From assembly GCA_023630585.1 (NCBI GenBank), contig CM042541.1:17576501-17640500 (forward strand): a DNA stretch of 64,000 nt. Direction: 5' to 3'. Positions 46,501 through 53,500 of the stretch are shown piece after piece. Below the pieces are notes generated by a model, which made no database searches, had not been told where the DNA came from, and saw only the letters and a program-made list of their open reading frames with translations. Within the stretch, counting starts at the first letter, position 1. Every line of letters starts with the position of its first letter. The DNA comes from Cranoglanis bouderius (taxonomy: Eukaryota > Chordata > Actinopteri > Siluriformes > Cranoglanididae). The translations under genes were made by a program, and so were the position numbers.

Positions 46501-47599
46501 AAGGATCGGCTCTGAGCCCCTTCTTGTTTGCGGTGGTGATGGACAGGCTGACAGATGAGGTCAGACAGGAATCTCCATGGACTATGATGTTTGCGGATGA
46601 CATTGTGAATCTGTAGTGAGAGCAGGGAGCAGGTGGAGGAAACTCTAGAGAGGTGGAGGTTTGCTCTGGAGAGAAGAGGAATGAAGGTCAGTCGCAGCAA
46701 GACAGAATACATGTGTGTGAATGAGAGGGATCCAAGTGGAACAGTGAGGTTACAGGGAGAAGAGGTAAAGAAGGTGCAGGATTTTAAGTACTTAGGGTCA
46801 ACAGTCCAGAGCAATGGGGAGTGTGGAAAAGAGGTGAAGAAGCGTGTGCAGGCAGGTTGGAATGGGTGGAGAAAAGTGTCAGGTCTGTTGTGTGATAAAA
46901 GAGTACCAGCAAGAATGAAAGGAAAGGTGTACAGGACAGTAGTGAGACCAGCGATGTTGTATGGTTTGGAGACAGTTGCACTGAGGAAAAGACAGGAGGA
47001 AGAGTTAGAGGTAGCAGAGCTAAAGATGTTGAGGTTCTCTTTGGGAGTGACGAGGATGGATAGGATCAGGAATGAGTACATCAGAGGGAAAGCACATGTG
47101 AGATGTTTTGGAGACAAAGTTAGAGAGGCCAGGTTGAGATGGTTTGGACATGTTCAGAGGAGGGAGAGTGAATATATCGGTAAAATGATGCTGAGGTTAG
47201 AGCTGCCAGGCAGGAGGCCGAGAGGAAGACCAAAGAGGAGGTTTATGGATGTAGTGAAGGAGGACATGAAGGTAGTCGGTCTGAGAGAAGAGAATGCAGG
47301 GGATAGGGCTAGATGGAGGCAGATGATTCGCTGTGTCGACCCCTGAAGGGAACAGCCGAAAGGAAAAGAAAGAAGAAGATATGTATGAAGCACAAAATAA
47401 AAATATGATATTTTTTGCCTTATCATCAAACCCACACATAGCATCGACATCCAAGTCAGAATGATGGTAACTCTGATTCCAACAATGAATTACATTTGTT
47501 AATAAATAAGAAAAAATGAAGTCCTGGAGCCCTGTACAATAAACACAGCAGGTTGGATGTTGATATTGGTGGAGTCTCTTACCTTAGAAAATGCTTCAT
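24061..47599 (-). CDS. elmod1: ELMO domain-containing protein 1, complete gene
   Basis: ELMOD1 is a GTPase-activating protein for ARL/ARF-family small GTPases, and loss in mouse affects inner-ear hair cells. The gene was rebuilt from eleven exons with matching phases: 47599-47583, 33947-33802, 33700-33672, 33346-33249, 32751-32622, 30574-30441, 29802-29734, 27850-27827 (microexon), 27513-27463, 25821-25688 and 24236-24061. The product is 335 residues with the microexon and 327 without, close to the human isoform lengths I recall (334 and 326). Identifying segments are MKHFLR, GRCELQRICYNNKPGA, SVHPDAVEKTIDDIM, QIVGYRNLVLEVEKLRREPY, the ELMO signature WCEIGFQG..PKTDFRGMG with its conserved Arg, YSFAIVGINITDLAY and FHRFWIEEDPCDIMEF. 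Intron 1 (about 13.6 kb) holds most of the mobile elements. The CpG-rich stretch at 48160-48260 is the likely promoter. Coordinates are the coding span and include introns. Confidence 0.93.
24493..25015. mobile_element. Short non-autonomous element, AGAGGTC ends
   Basis: The left end TAGAGGTCGACTGATAACG is mirrored by the right end, where TTATCAGTTACCGATTAATC and GATCGATTTAGAGGTC appear inverted. The interior is AT-rich with no ORF. It lies in the last elmod1 intron. Family from memory uncertain. Confidence 0.55.
25080..25400. repeat. Interspersed TIR family, copy 3 (partial)
   Basis: It shares TCATACAGGGACCTGTA, GGAGTCTCCAGTGTCAG, GCTCTTTGTGACAGTCAG and TTTTGTCTTATTAACTTCAA with copy 1 at 8600-8880. 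The ends are missing. Confidence 0.6.
25688..25821 (-). CDS. elmod1: elmod1 exon (ELMO domain)
   Basis: Encodes YSFAIVGINITDLAYSLLVS then GALKTHLYNVAPEMPSLMHF and QQTF, bounded by a CACAG acceptor and a GTACG donor. Confidence 0.94.
25931..26989. mobile_element. Tc1/mariner-type element with ~200-bp TIRs, deleted
   Basis: The ends CAACCCCAATTCCAAAAAAG and (reverse complement of the right) CAACCCCAATTCCAGCTC are flanked by TA (25929-25930, 26990-26991). The inverted repeats extend through ACATATCAAATGTTTAAAC. Internal remnants on the plus strand read like a transposase N-terminus (PQRKIAKTLNISSSTVHNII) and ARELRALGRHCIKNRHDSIM. No intact frame remains. It lies in the last elmod1 intron. Confidence 0.85.
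27206..27234. repeat. (GT)n microsatellite
   Basis: Fourteen or so GT units inside an elmod1 intron. Confidence 0.9.
27463..27513 (-). CDS. elmod1: elmod1 short exon
   Basis: 51 nt between CCCACAG and GGTGAGT. Encodes KMNKADWEKQKFDKAI, with split codons at both ends. Confidence 0.9.
27827..27850 (-). CDS. elmod1: elmod1 24-nt microexon
   Basis: The sequence TGTGCAG|GAACATTTCC..AGCCAG|GTACTC has both splice signals. It enters and leaves in phase 2, so it adds eight residues (RNISKEEA) without changing the frame. It lies between the exon ending PKH and the exon beginning KMNKADW. Human ELMOD1 isoforms differ by eight residues at this place, as I recall, which supports an alternative exon. Confidence 0.82.
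28100..28539 (-). mobile_element. Tc1-like deletion derivative (GGCCAAAAGT family)
   Basis: The ends CACTAAATGGCCAAAAGTTT and (reverse complement) CACTATATGGACAAATG form inverted repeats that include GTGGACACCTGACCATCACA. A minus-strand transposase scrap still reads EEVEWPAQSRDLNPTEHIWD. The left TA survives (28098-28099); the right has mutated to CA. Confidence 0.85.
28709..29102. repeat. Minisatellite, 35-36 bp unit, about 11 copies
   Basis: Units run ACTTACAGGCACAGAGGCCA then CGCCTCCTTCACTGAG, with variants at a few positions (CACC/CGCC/TGCC, ACTT/ATT). It lies in an elmod1 intron, between the microexon and the exon at 29734-29802. Confidence 0.93.
29734..29802 (-). CDS. elmod1: elmod1 exon
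   Basis: 69 nt. Encodes YFAEHDKTAALQVLHDSLQP and KH between TAATAG and AG|GTCAGA. Confidence 0.92.
30441..30574 (-). CDS. elmod1: elmod1 exon with ELMO GAP signature
   Basis: 134 nt. Encodes LWKTLRPDSALTGRISKQ, then WCEIGFQGSDPKTDFRGMG and LLGLHNL. The W-x3-GFQ-x3-PxTDxRGxG motif contains the Arg conserved in active ELMODs. Confidence 0.95.
30590..30673. repeat. (CA)n microsatellite next to an elmod1 exon
   Basis: About 40 CA units; on the minus strand a (TG)n tract ending about 16 nt upstream of the exon at 30574. Confidence 0.95.
31255..32010. repeat. Three copies of a 20-22 bp perfect or near-perfect palindrome
   Basis: TTGTTGCCATATGGCAACAA occurs at 31606-31625 and, extended, at 31989-32010; a one-change version lies at 31255-31274. 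Spacing is about 350 and 383 bp. All are in an elmod1 intron. Confidence 0.85.
32622..32751 (-). CDS. elmod1: elmod1 exon
   Basis: 130 nt. Encodes LAISLQASLFQIVGYRNLVL then EVEKLRREPYDCENPDHEEM and LMK between CTCTAG and AAG|GTATTG. Confidence 0.94.
33249..33346 (-). CDS. elmod1: elmod1 exon
   Basis: 98 nt. Encodes LLQNALSVHPDAVEKTIDDI then MALKKINPDTNP between CATCAACAG and CA|GTAAGA. Confidence 0.92.
33369..33430. mobile_element. SINE/LINE tail fragment beside an elmod1 splice acceptor
   Basis: TTTACATTTATGGCATTTGG, CAGACGCCATTACCCAGAGC and GACTTACA form a very common fish repeat tail. A second copy lies at 61292-61335. This one begins about 23 nt upstream of the exon at 33346 on the minus strand. 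Confidence 0.75.
33672..33700 (-). CDS. elmod1: elmod1 29-nt exon
   Basis: Encodes ESSLKCSKSE (first codon split) between TTTTTGCAG and GAG|GTGAGT. It matches the ETSLRDSKSK region of human ELMOD1 as I recall it. Confidence 0.88.
33802..33947 (-). CDS. elmod1: elmod1 second coding exon
   Basis: 146 nt. Encodes VLTQFLVFLYCKCLWRGLKF, then IFRKVTGRCELQRICYNNKP and GARRTLKI. The acceptor is CACCATCGCAG, with a long (CT)n tract just upstream. Confidence 0.94.
33959..34036. repeat. (GA)n tract; (CT)n on the elmod1 coding strand
   Basis: About 39 GA units. On the minus strand it is a 78-nt polypyrimidine tract ending 11 nt upstream of an elmod1 exon. Confidence 0.97.
34998..35054. repeat. (CA)n microsatellite
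   Basis: About 28 CA units in elmod1 intron 1. Confidence 0.95.
35330..35760. repeat. Unidentified interspersed-like sequence
   Basis: It contains CCCTCCAGGATTTTGCGATC and twin copies of CATGTGACNTCATCACAACG (about 35453 and 35477). Its composition looks like a fish repeat, but I cannot name it. No domain is seen in its open frames. Confidence 0.4.
36010..36298. mobile_element. Tc1-like terminal fragment
   Basis: It ends AAAACTTTTGCATAGTACTGTA, a typical terminal repeat of a fish Tc1 family. The other end is missing. Confidence 0.5.
36308..37488 (-). mobile_element. Tc1-like transposon, N-terminal half deleted
   Basis: The ends CAGTGGGTATAGAAAAGAAT are inverted at both sides and the repeats extend over about 170 bp (AGATATAACACCAACATGTC). 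A TA flanks the left (36306-36307). On the right the element runs directly into a (GT)n tract. Confidence 0.92.
36517..36954 (-). pseudogene. Tc1 transposase C-terminal half
   Basis: An open frame of 145 codons holds MDGAKYHQILEENLLPSAR, the second catalytic Asp in FQHDNDPKHTAKLTTQWL, and the Glu in SQSPDLNPIENLWNDL. There are 34 residues between Asp and Glu (DD34E). The DNA-binding half and the first Asp are lost or scrambled in 36955-37280. Confidence 0.9.
37488..37540. repeat. (GT)n(TA)n tract between two Tc1 elements
   Basis: About 20 GT units followed by about 7 TA units. It bridges the right end of one Tc1 copy and the left end of the next. Confidence 0.95.
37541..39047 (-). mobile_element. 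Tc1-like transposon, nearly intact
   Basis: CAGGTGCATCTCAATAAATT begins both inverted ends. The repeats are about 210 bp long and nearly identical, and TA flanks both sides (37539-37540, 39048-39049). The transposase needs only one frame correction to read through. Of the Tc1 copies here this is the least decayed. Confidence 0.94.
37821..38784 (-). pseudogene. Tc1 transposase, single frameshift
   Basis: The frame starts at MVSQFGSLGK (38784). It carries the HTH (TFIAKEAGCSQSAVSKHVNR), the GRKRCTTNRENRSLMRTV linker and FSDESKFCISFGNQGPRVW (first Asp). It breaks near 38175-38190 and resumes with FEDADFIFQQDLAPAHTAKS (second Asp) and WPANSPHLNPIENLWGIV (Glu), ending GAPAKY. Spacing is DD34E. 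A His replaces the usual Asp in the SPDLNP motif. Confidence 0.92.
39131..39640 (+). pseudogene. Tc1 transposase N-terminal remnant cut by the LTR element
   Basis: A plus-strand segment reads VVDAHQAGKGYKKS-like sequence with a frameshift. It then continues FPRSGRPTKITPRTRRVL and EVTKEPRVTSKQLKASLTLA with NESTIRRTLNNM. The similarity stops close to the LTR insertion at 39650. No continuation could be recognised beyond 43773. Confidence 0.75.
39650..40384 (-). repeat. 3' LTR (element orientation), 735 bp
   Basis: It matches the right LTR along its length apart from about a dozen and a half substitutions and an extra block of about 270 bp (roughly 39775-40035) absent from the right copy. The extra block includes tandem CTATGAGCTA-like units (39884-39950). 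Confidence 0.9.
40388..40396 (-). other. Polypurine-tract candidate
   Basis: G9 in element orientation, immediately upstream of the 3' LTR, where second-strand priming would start. Confidence 0.55.
40578..43283 (-). CDS. Gag-like protein with METAP1-type C6H2 zinc finger
   Basis: One uninterrupted 901-codon frame starting 17 nt inside the 5' LTR boundary. Residues about 25-150 resemble a Ty3/gypsy or PEG10-type capsid (YDGFSTWPQCFLLQAQLYF, SSARQWAELHL, FVDLLVQVFG, FLEYYERERANVA). Residues 157-200 form C-x4-C-x7-C-x2-C-x10-C-x3-C-x7-H-x3-H with LQCPTC and YYFCSQDCFKDSW. The ligand spacing equals that of the methionine aminopeptidase 1 N-terminal zinc finger as I know it. Residues about 205-377 are seven 26-residue repeats (QEVSPAERHLEVNV). 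A 14-residue repeat (SEVHGMTSSEAKSM, about seven copies) follows, and the rest is Pro-, then Ser/Val-rich to a KPSS-repeat end. No CCHC knuckle is present. The role in RNA binding is inferred from position only. Confidence 0.85.
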   Translation of the reverse strand: MDAAGKSWACHAKFFVPPLDSVSFEQWTFIYTPDAYDGFSTWPQCFLLQAQLYFLSLEDPKPNEEQWLGFLLSRLVSSARQWAELHLASGSTRIYTVSSFVDLLVQVFGSAEFKPELKSFLGGSCLSNRPSQSFLEYYERERANVAACTSQPQTQECATEGCTRSASLQCPTCRKQGTRSYYFCSQDCFKDSWRVHKQLHRQAPPVLQPETQQEVSPAERHLEVNVATSSPELQQEAQQEVSPVECHLEVNVTTSSPELQQEAQQEVSPAERHLEVNVATSSPELQPEAQQEVSPVERHLEVNVAASSPELQPEAQQEVSPAERHLEVNVATSSPELQPEAQQEVSPAERHLEVNVAASSPELQPEAQQEVSPAERPPEVHEGTSVPVLFLSGAHEETSASALFMSGVHEETSPPAQFLSETQEGSSAPATFLLEVHEETSTPVLLMSEVHGMTFSEAKSMSEVHGMTSSEVKSMSEVHGMTSSEAKSMSEVHGMTSSEAKSMSEVHGMTSSEAKSMSEVHGMTSSEAKSMSEVHRMTSFPSPIPCPSPSPCLSPSSCSSPSLCPCPDPGFCPDPYPSPCLSPDPYPKPESCSSPCLSSNPESFLSPESSSESSPVSSLVSSQVSSYIFSPASSLIPSPVFSLVSSPEPSSVSCSVSSQLSSFVFSPVSGLDSSSVSSFVSSSVPNPVPNPVSSSGSSPVSDPVSSLCHSSVSSFGSSPVSNLVPSPVPSLVSSSVSNFISSSVSSLAFSQVSSFVASPLSSSGSSFISSSVSSSVPSQVLDFVSGSVSSLVSSPVPSPVPCPVPCPVPESVSKSVSKSVSKSVSNPGAKSDSSPGSSPSSKLSTKSSFKPSTTSSTAPSSKPNTMPSNTPSTRSSTRSSTALSSKPSSKPSSKPSSKPSS
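41671..41964 (-). repeat. 42-bp coding tandem repeat, seven copies
   Basis: Landmark GTCATCCCGTGGACCTC recurs every 42 bp from 41671 to 41923. It encodes the 14-residue repeat of the gag-like ORF. Confidence 0.95.
42153..42671 (-). repeat. 78-bp coding tandem repeat, seven copies
   Basis: Landmark CTCCAGGTGGCGCTCCGCTG recurs about every 78 bp. It encodes the 26-residue repeat of the gag-like ORF. Because the unit is a multiple of three, other frames also stay open. Confidence 0.94.
43300..43773 (-). repeat. 5' LTR (element orientation), 474 bp
   Basis: In element orientation a TATTTAAA box (43436-43443) precedes an AATAAA signal (43362-43367), giving a plausible U3-R-U5 order. A perfect hairpin, CGCTCGCTTAGCGAGCG, lies near 43731-43747 and is repeated in the other LTR near 40341-40357. 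Confidence 0.88.
43774..44191. other. elmod1 intron 1 sequence between two retroelements
   Basis: AT-rich, with a poly-A run near 44047-44066. Nothing coding seen. Confidence 0.55.
44192..44211. repeat. Target-site duplication, left copy
   Basis: ATATGTATGAAGCACAAAAT, identical to 47379-47398. Confidence 0.95.
44212..47378 (+). mobile_element. Full-length RTE-type LINE
   Basis: A 3.17-kb insertion lies exactly between two identical 20-bp copies of the target site. It begins CTAGCCACAGGAGATCACAA and ends GGAAAAGAAAGAAGAAG, a short repetitive tail without long poly(A), as is usual for RTE elements. It encodes an AP-type endonuclease then a reverse transcriptase on the plus strand, antisense to elmod1. 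Confidence 0.92.
44530..47346 (+). pseudogene. RTE LINE endonuclease-reverse transcriptase ORF, lightly broken
   Basis: The endonuclease lies in 44530-45124 (KVGTLNVGTMTGKGRELVDM, DILCVQETRWKGSKAR, VVIGADFNGHVG). After a frameshift near 45121 the reverse transcriptase continues from 45147 (GKAVGPDDIPVEVWK, VPIFKNKGDVQRCGNYRGI). A TAG at 46215-46217 interrupts it between CEQ and YGFMPRRSTTDAIF. It goes on with FVDLEKAYDRVPREELW, GLHQGSALSPFLFAVVMD and the catalytic MMFADDIV. After a second frameshift at about 46617 it closes with KYLGSTVQSNGECG, MLYGLETVALRKRQ and RWFGHVQRRESEYIGK. Only two frameshifts and one stop separate it from a full ORF. Confidence 0.9.
47379..47398. repeat. Target-site duplication, right copy
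   Basis: Identical 20 bp to 44192-44211. Confidence 0.95.
47583..47599 (-). CDS. elmod1: elmod1 first coding exon
   Basis: GCC ATG AAG CAT TTT CTA AG|GTAAGA encodes MKHFL and the first two bases of Arg, identical to the start of mammalian ELMOD1. A TTGCGCAG acceptor at 47639-47640 suggests that a non-coding exon lies upstream. Confidence 0.93.
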
Positions 47600-48159
47600 G
47601 GCGACTGTTTAGTGTCCCAGATTCATCCGCTGTATCACCTGCGCAACAGATCCGACGGAAAAACAAACAAACAATAATGCTGCAATAATTAAAGCACTAA
47701 TCTGTAAACAAGCACATAAAACAGATGCGGTATTATATGCTACTGCAACCTTATCCGACATCTACATTCCTCGCTGTTGTATCCCCGTTAATAGACATGT
47801 CACGACTATGCTCTAATATGCATCCTCTCGAGGAACCGATTGGTCGGATTGAGACGTGCCCCTTTAGCAAGCACTGCTTAATCGATTCATCTGAGATTGA
47901 AACGTCCCTATATATTAGCATGCACATTTCTATTAATTTATACGTTATCTGTGCAGTTTTGCTCATCACTCAGCCCAATGAAGACGCTCCTCCAGCTGAT
48001 GATTATTACATTTTATTAGACGACGCACATTCTCGCGCATAACCAAGGCATAAGAAGGTCTACCAAAAAAAAAAAAGCACAAACGTTTAAATAAGCCGCA
48101 TACGCTTTGAATCGTCGGCACGAGTGAAATTAAATAATACCTCTAAAATGCTCCTGTTA

Positions 48160-48260
48160 CTATGCGATGAGCTGCGACGCGCGTGCCCTGGCCGATTTGC
48201 AGCGCGCATGCGCTAACTGGCTCGCCCCTAATCCCCGTCTAGGCGCTGTTCCGCCATTGT
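48160..48260 (-). promoter_or_regulatory. elmod1: elmod1 promoter region, CpG-rich with NRF1 site
   Basis: A cluster of CpGs (CTGCGACGCGCGTGCC) and the perfect palindrome GCGCATGCGC (48204-48213), the NRF1 core. It lies about 560 bp upstream of the first coding exon, before any other gene. No TATA box. Confidence 0.6.
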
Positions 48261-48327
48261 AAACTATTTCATTATAGAAAGATACAGAAAACACTTATTG
48301 CTCTTTTTTTGTGAACCTTATCATATA

Positions 48328-49017
48328 CAGTACCTTGCGTAAGTATTCACCCCGTTGAACCGTTCCGCATTTGTTAGTGTTAAAATCTGGACCTGGAATG
48401 GATTTCTTTGGGATTATGTCATGAATTTACACAAACATAGCCCATAATATTGATGTGTGGGGAAAATCCATATAGTTCTGGAAAGTTCTGAAAAAGTATC
48501 AGTCAAGGTTTGGTTCTAAAAAAAATATCCCAGACTTGAACAATCGTGACTTTGCCTCTAGGAGACCAAAAATTATGGAGACAAGAAGCAACCAAGCCAA
48601 TAGTACAGTAACTCTGAGGGAGCCGGAGGGATCCATACCTCAGTTAGAACAAGCTGTTCACAGGACAGCCATAGCCTGGACACTCCACAAAGCTGAGGTT
48701 GCCAAAAGGCATGTTGGAGACTCAGCAATGTGGATAAAGCTTATTTTGTTCTGTTGAGGCCTTTTTTTTTTTACCTTGACACAAAGTGCTACCCAACATT
48801 GCACATCACTCTGAGAACATCACCCCTACAGTAAAGCGTGGTGGTGGTAGCATCATGTTGAGAATTACTCTTGGTTGCTTTGCTGATTAATGTAAATAAT
48901 TGAGCTAATTATTAAAATCAATATTAATCCAATTCAGTACATTTCAATTCCAGGTTGTAACACTACAAAATGCGGAAATGTTCAATGGGGTTAATACTTA
49001 TTAATCTTAAGGCACTG
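48328..49017 (+). mobile_element. Tc1-like deletion derivative
   Basis: The ends CAGTACCTTGCGTAAGTATT and (reverse complement) CAGTGCCTTAAGATTAATAA are flanked by TA (48326-48327, 49018-49019). A plus-strand scrap KRGGGSIML remains of the transposase. It sits just upstream of the elmod1 promoter. Confidence 0.85.
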
Positions 49018-50272
49018 TAGGTGTCGTTTGTGGGTATATGATTTCTGACTACAGCCCCTTTGTTCTTCTGCACAATCCATCAGACCTCTTTACTCCATCT
49101 ATTAACTGAAATTGCCTGTCACTGACATGATCATGGCATGGTAATGTTTATGTGTGTGTATGTGTGTGTGTTGTTAGTATATCAGGCATGCTGGGGTTTT
49201 TAAAACAGTGTTAAACACTTACTGCATTTTATTATACACATCTACATTGTTGGGCACCTTGTAGGCACACAGTTAAAGATTAAGCTATATAGTGTGTCTG
49301 TGCATTCCATGATGGGGGTGCCATTTGTATCCCCCTGAAATTACATTTACAAAAATGTACTTTAAATAAAGCAGACAGAATAGTGCGAAAAACCAGGACC
49401 AGACTGTCATTCTCCTCTGATCTCTCTCATCAAAAGGTGTTTCAGCCTGCAGACCCTCTGCAAACTCTAGAGACTGTTGTGTATGAAAATCCCAGAAGAT
49501 CAGCAGTATTTGAAATACTCAAACCAGCCCATCTGGCTCAGCTCCCCCCGCCCCTTCAATGTTCATTTTTAAGAGTAAAAGTATAACAGTATAAATTATA
49601 TCAAGAAACAATATAGAAACAAAGTTATTTATTAAATACTCAGCATATCAATAAAAAAGTGCTTTCTCTTACAGTTGGTACATCTGCTTTGAGCAGTTAA
49701 AAATTTATATATTAACCAAAAAACAAAACAAGTCACTTTATGACAATAATTTAAGCACCAATGGAATGCAACTTCATGAGGTGACAATTTTCTAAATTTA
49801 AAACAAAATGAGTCTAAAATTATTACAGTTACATTCAGTAAAGCAGCTTTTTTAACCTCACAGAAGTTGAAATATTTTAGCATCATGTTTAATGGAAACA
49901 CTATTTGTTTTGTATACTGGCACACAACATAAGAGGATTTTCAATCCATGCACAAATCAGCTGCAACTTAATATAATCATGTGTAACCACTGACCATTAC
50001 AATAATATAAAACCCTGTTTCTGACCTTAAAGAAATATTTACCACTAACTACAGCATTTAAACTTCATTTAAACTTCAGTCTAAATAAAATAACATCTAA
50101 TGTACTGATCAGCCATATTCAGTAAAAAACACCTTCATTATACACAGTAAAAGCTGAATCCAATCAAACAAATCAACAGAAATACAATAATTTCTGGTCA
50201 AAGTAAAAAAGGCACTGCCTTTAAAAATCAGGCATATCCAACACTGTGCACTCTACACTGTAGATTGTCATG
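49018..50272. other. Between elmod1 promoter and slc35f2 3' end
   Basis: No gene seen. 49380-49540 resembles an internal part of the transposon whose end lies at 8207-8345 (CTAGAGACTGTTGTG, AAAATCCCAGAAGATCAGCA, GAAATACTCAAACCAGCCC). The rest is AT-rich and includes the slc35f2 3' UTR. Confidence 0.55.
49380..49540. mobile_element. Internal fragment of the TTATTAGGAACACC transposon family
   Basis: GTGCGAAAAACCAGGACC, TCCTCTGATCTCTCTCATCA and AAATCCCAGAAGATCAGCAG match my memory of the interior of this fish element. Both ends are missing. Confidence 0.5.
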
Positions 50273-50521
50273 TTACACAATGTATTTCAGTGTACAGATG
50301 GTACTACAGGGTTCTGTGTGTCCACACTTCTCCTCCTGCGGTCCATCTTGCTGACAGTCCAGTGCAGTCTCTCCATCTCCCTGCACGACCTCTGCCGTGG
50401 CCACGCTCTGATAAGCACTCTCGGTGGCTTCACATGGAGCTGGTGTGTAGGTGGGAATGACGTTAAACAGGATGAAGCCGACGGTGATCATCACAAATGA
50501 CACGATGTACAGGACTGAGAA
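50273..50521 (-). CDS. slc35f2: slc35f2 last coding exon
   Basis: Begins FSVLYIVSFVMITVGFILFN after TTTCTACAG (final helix). A hydrophilic tail with QQDGPQEEKCGHTEPCS follows, ending LKYIV TAA. Confidence 0.92.
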   Translation of the reverse strand, partial: FSVLYIVSFVMITVGFILFNVIPTYTPAPCEATESAYQSVATAEVVQGDGETALDCQQDGPQEEKCGHTEPCSTICTLKYIV

Positions 50522-53500
50522 CTGTAGAAAAAAAAAAATAGTCAGAGTTCATGTAAGCTTGGAGTATACTAAATAACTGATATATGAAATGGGGAGCATC
50601 TTGTGGAAAAGTAAGAAAAGCGAAGTGAGCAGAATTGGCCATGCTCTCTGGTAGGGAGGGATGGCTACTCTCTCTCTCTCTCTCTATTCCCTCTCAATCA
50701 CAGCAACATTAGCCAATCTGTGTGTCTGGGTGTCTGTGAGCTCATGTAGGCTGAAGAGGGCAGATAGTGCTTTCCTCAGAGTTACACTGCCCTGTGATGC
50801 AGCATGAGCAGCAGTTTGAAAAATTTTAGTCGACTGGCTTCACGTGTCTCGGAGAAAGCATGTGTTTGAATTGGTAGTTTCTCTACTTTGGCAAAGTTAA
50901 AGGCCTATTAAAGGCTGCGGTGACTGATCGAGCTAGCCAGCTGTGTTCCTTAAGATTACACAGAAACTATGAATTTGCCTTCACTAAGATTCTGCCTTGA
51001 AATATAGACAAAATAAGTAGCCTTAAAACACAACTGTTCCTATACAAATGCTGCCTTGAATTGCTTACAATATCAGTACAGTGCATAAATACTGCAGTAT
51101 TTATGATGTCTCAACTTTTTCCTATTTCTACTGTAACTTTTGCAGGCCTACAGCTGCTGTACTGGTAATTACTATAAATATATGATTACTGGTACATAAC
51201 TGCCTTGAATGAATCAATTTTTATATTTTATACTGTACAGAAAATCTTCCATAGTGCATATATTATATAATCTATGGCAACACTGGACATTTCACCATTT
51301 CACGTACACTGTTATTTGTTATGTATATAGATTTTATATTGTTTGTATCGCATTTTCGATTTTATAATTCATATGTATTGAATCGCGTGTTGCAATCCAT
51401 TTTTGTTGTACTTGTACAAAATAAAAAAAGAAAAGGTCTTCCACTTGGGTCGTCCCACTGCCCATAGTATATCAGAAGACCGAAACTCACCTTGTAGTGA
51501 AAGAGTATGATGCCGCAGAACAGACTGAAGAGATCAGCTGTTAGCAGCGAGAGGTTCACCGCTGTAGCACTGGTCATCTTCACCACCACAGGCATGAAAC
51601 TGTACAGGCCGTACATGCACAGCACGAAGGCAAGGAAGAGCAAGCCTGCGGAGAAACATTCAGCTGGTTATGGTATGAATTCTCGATTCTGATTGGTTAG
51701 TTGGTGTTGATTAATTTCCCTGTGACAGCAGCTCTGACAATAATGCAGCTGCAAATCACAGGGTTATATCAATGCGCTCATTCTAATAAGTTTTCGTTTC
51801 TGTCGTAATAGCTCATTCACCGGGACTTGTATGGAGGTTTATGGAGATTGTATAAAAAGAATAATAAATCATTTCAGGACCTTTTGTTATAGGAAAATAA
51901 TCAACTTTGGGGTGGTATCACTAACTCCGCTTCATCACACCACCCCGCAGCTGATTATTTTCCTAGAACAGCACGCCCCCAGGTGTTTTATTCCTTACAT
52001 AATAACCAATATTAGTAAAAACTAATAGCACCAATGTGAATGTGCTCACATATTGTCCAGTCCCAGGTGATCATACTGACTGTGCCGCCCTCAAGTACAG
52101 CCCTAAAGGACAAAAGCACACATAGGATTAAATACATTCTGCATTACTGAGTCTTCAAATGTAATCACAGTTATAATTGTTAACAGTATTATACGGTGTT
52201 CGATTTTTATAAACGCTCATAACTGTTAGAAACACAACTATGATGATTATGTGAGGAGACATTTGTTTAGAAATATGTTAAGGATTAAGCAGCAAGCAGG
52301 AAATCTAACTATCTGTGTGCAAGATATTAAAAGTAGCTGAAATAAAACTATTAAAAATGCTCAAATTCAGGAAGTCAGGAAGGATATTAATTTTTAAAAA
52401 TCCTGATGGTTACACAGCTCAGACACATTTGATGCACATCACACTCATTTTAATAATCCTCCCACCAGCTAAAGGCGACGTTACAGTGAAGTGGCTTACA
52501 TTTGTACACCACTGATCAGTGTCCCGAAAAGTCCCATCATGCCCAAGAACTCCACCCTGCTCAGGTTCTTCACTGTGTACTCCTGACCCACGTTAGACAC
52601 GGCATACAGAGCAGCACTGATCAGCACCAAGCCGTCACCCAGTAACACATCCGAGTCTGATGGACACAAAGAAATAGGAAATAATGACAGGGAATTTTAG
52701 TATAAATGCAGTTACAGCTTCCATTAAATACTCAAAGGATAGATACATTTCCACCTAAGGAGGACACTCACTTCGTTTTGGATTGGGGTTAGTTTCAATC
52801 TTAAATGTGCGTTCTGTGAAATCAAAAGCTAGTTAATGGCCTTGGTGTAATCCTTGGAGTTTATCATGTGATTTCCATTTAAGTGCTTAAAATAGTTTTA
52901 GCCAAAACAAAAAATATGCTAACTTTGCATGATGCTGAGAGACTAGTGTATGCTTTTCTAACCTCTAGATTAGACCAAGTCGGGGTGAACAAGTCAGCAG
53001 CACCCAGGAAATGCAGATATCATGTCTGGGCTCTTAGTGTTTCATTTCAAAGTTGCCTTTCAGACAAGTACTACTTCCTAAAACTAATTCCTGTTGGCCT
53101 TTGTGAAAGAAGTTTTCATTTAATGTTTAAACTTAACATGCTTCACACTGGTGTGCAAGTATAAAGTAAGTATAGAGCAAGCTACTCCGTCCAAATCCTA
53201 TCGCCATCACAAGTGATCTTTTCATAATCACGCACATGCAGTTATGTTGAAACACTTCAAGTCAAGCAAAAAAAAAAAAAAAAAAAAAAACAGTGTGCAA
53301 AGTCGTCTTGTTTTCAACACACAGTCACCTCATGTTTAAACATTGAGAGGAAATAAAGATGCTATAGCCAGAGTCAAATGATGTGAGGGGATGTGAAAAC
53401 GTCACATCCCATTGCCTGAAACCTTCACTAACAACATGATGACTTTTTGTCGATGTGCTACATCATAAACGTTAACCAGAGAGAACTACAGCTACACAGT

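Noticed and set aside
47725..48042. 105-codon open frame in the elmod1 upstream region
   Set aside because: Not recognised, and composition does not differ from flanks. It is most likely 5' intron or UTR sequence.
48260..50272. Sarcolipin gene expected between ELMOD1 and SLC35F2 by human synteny
   Set aside because: No short single-pass membrane peptide resembling sarcolipin was found on either strand.
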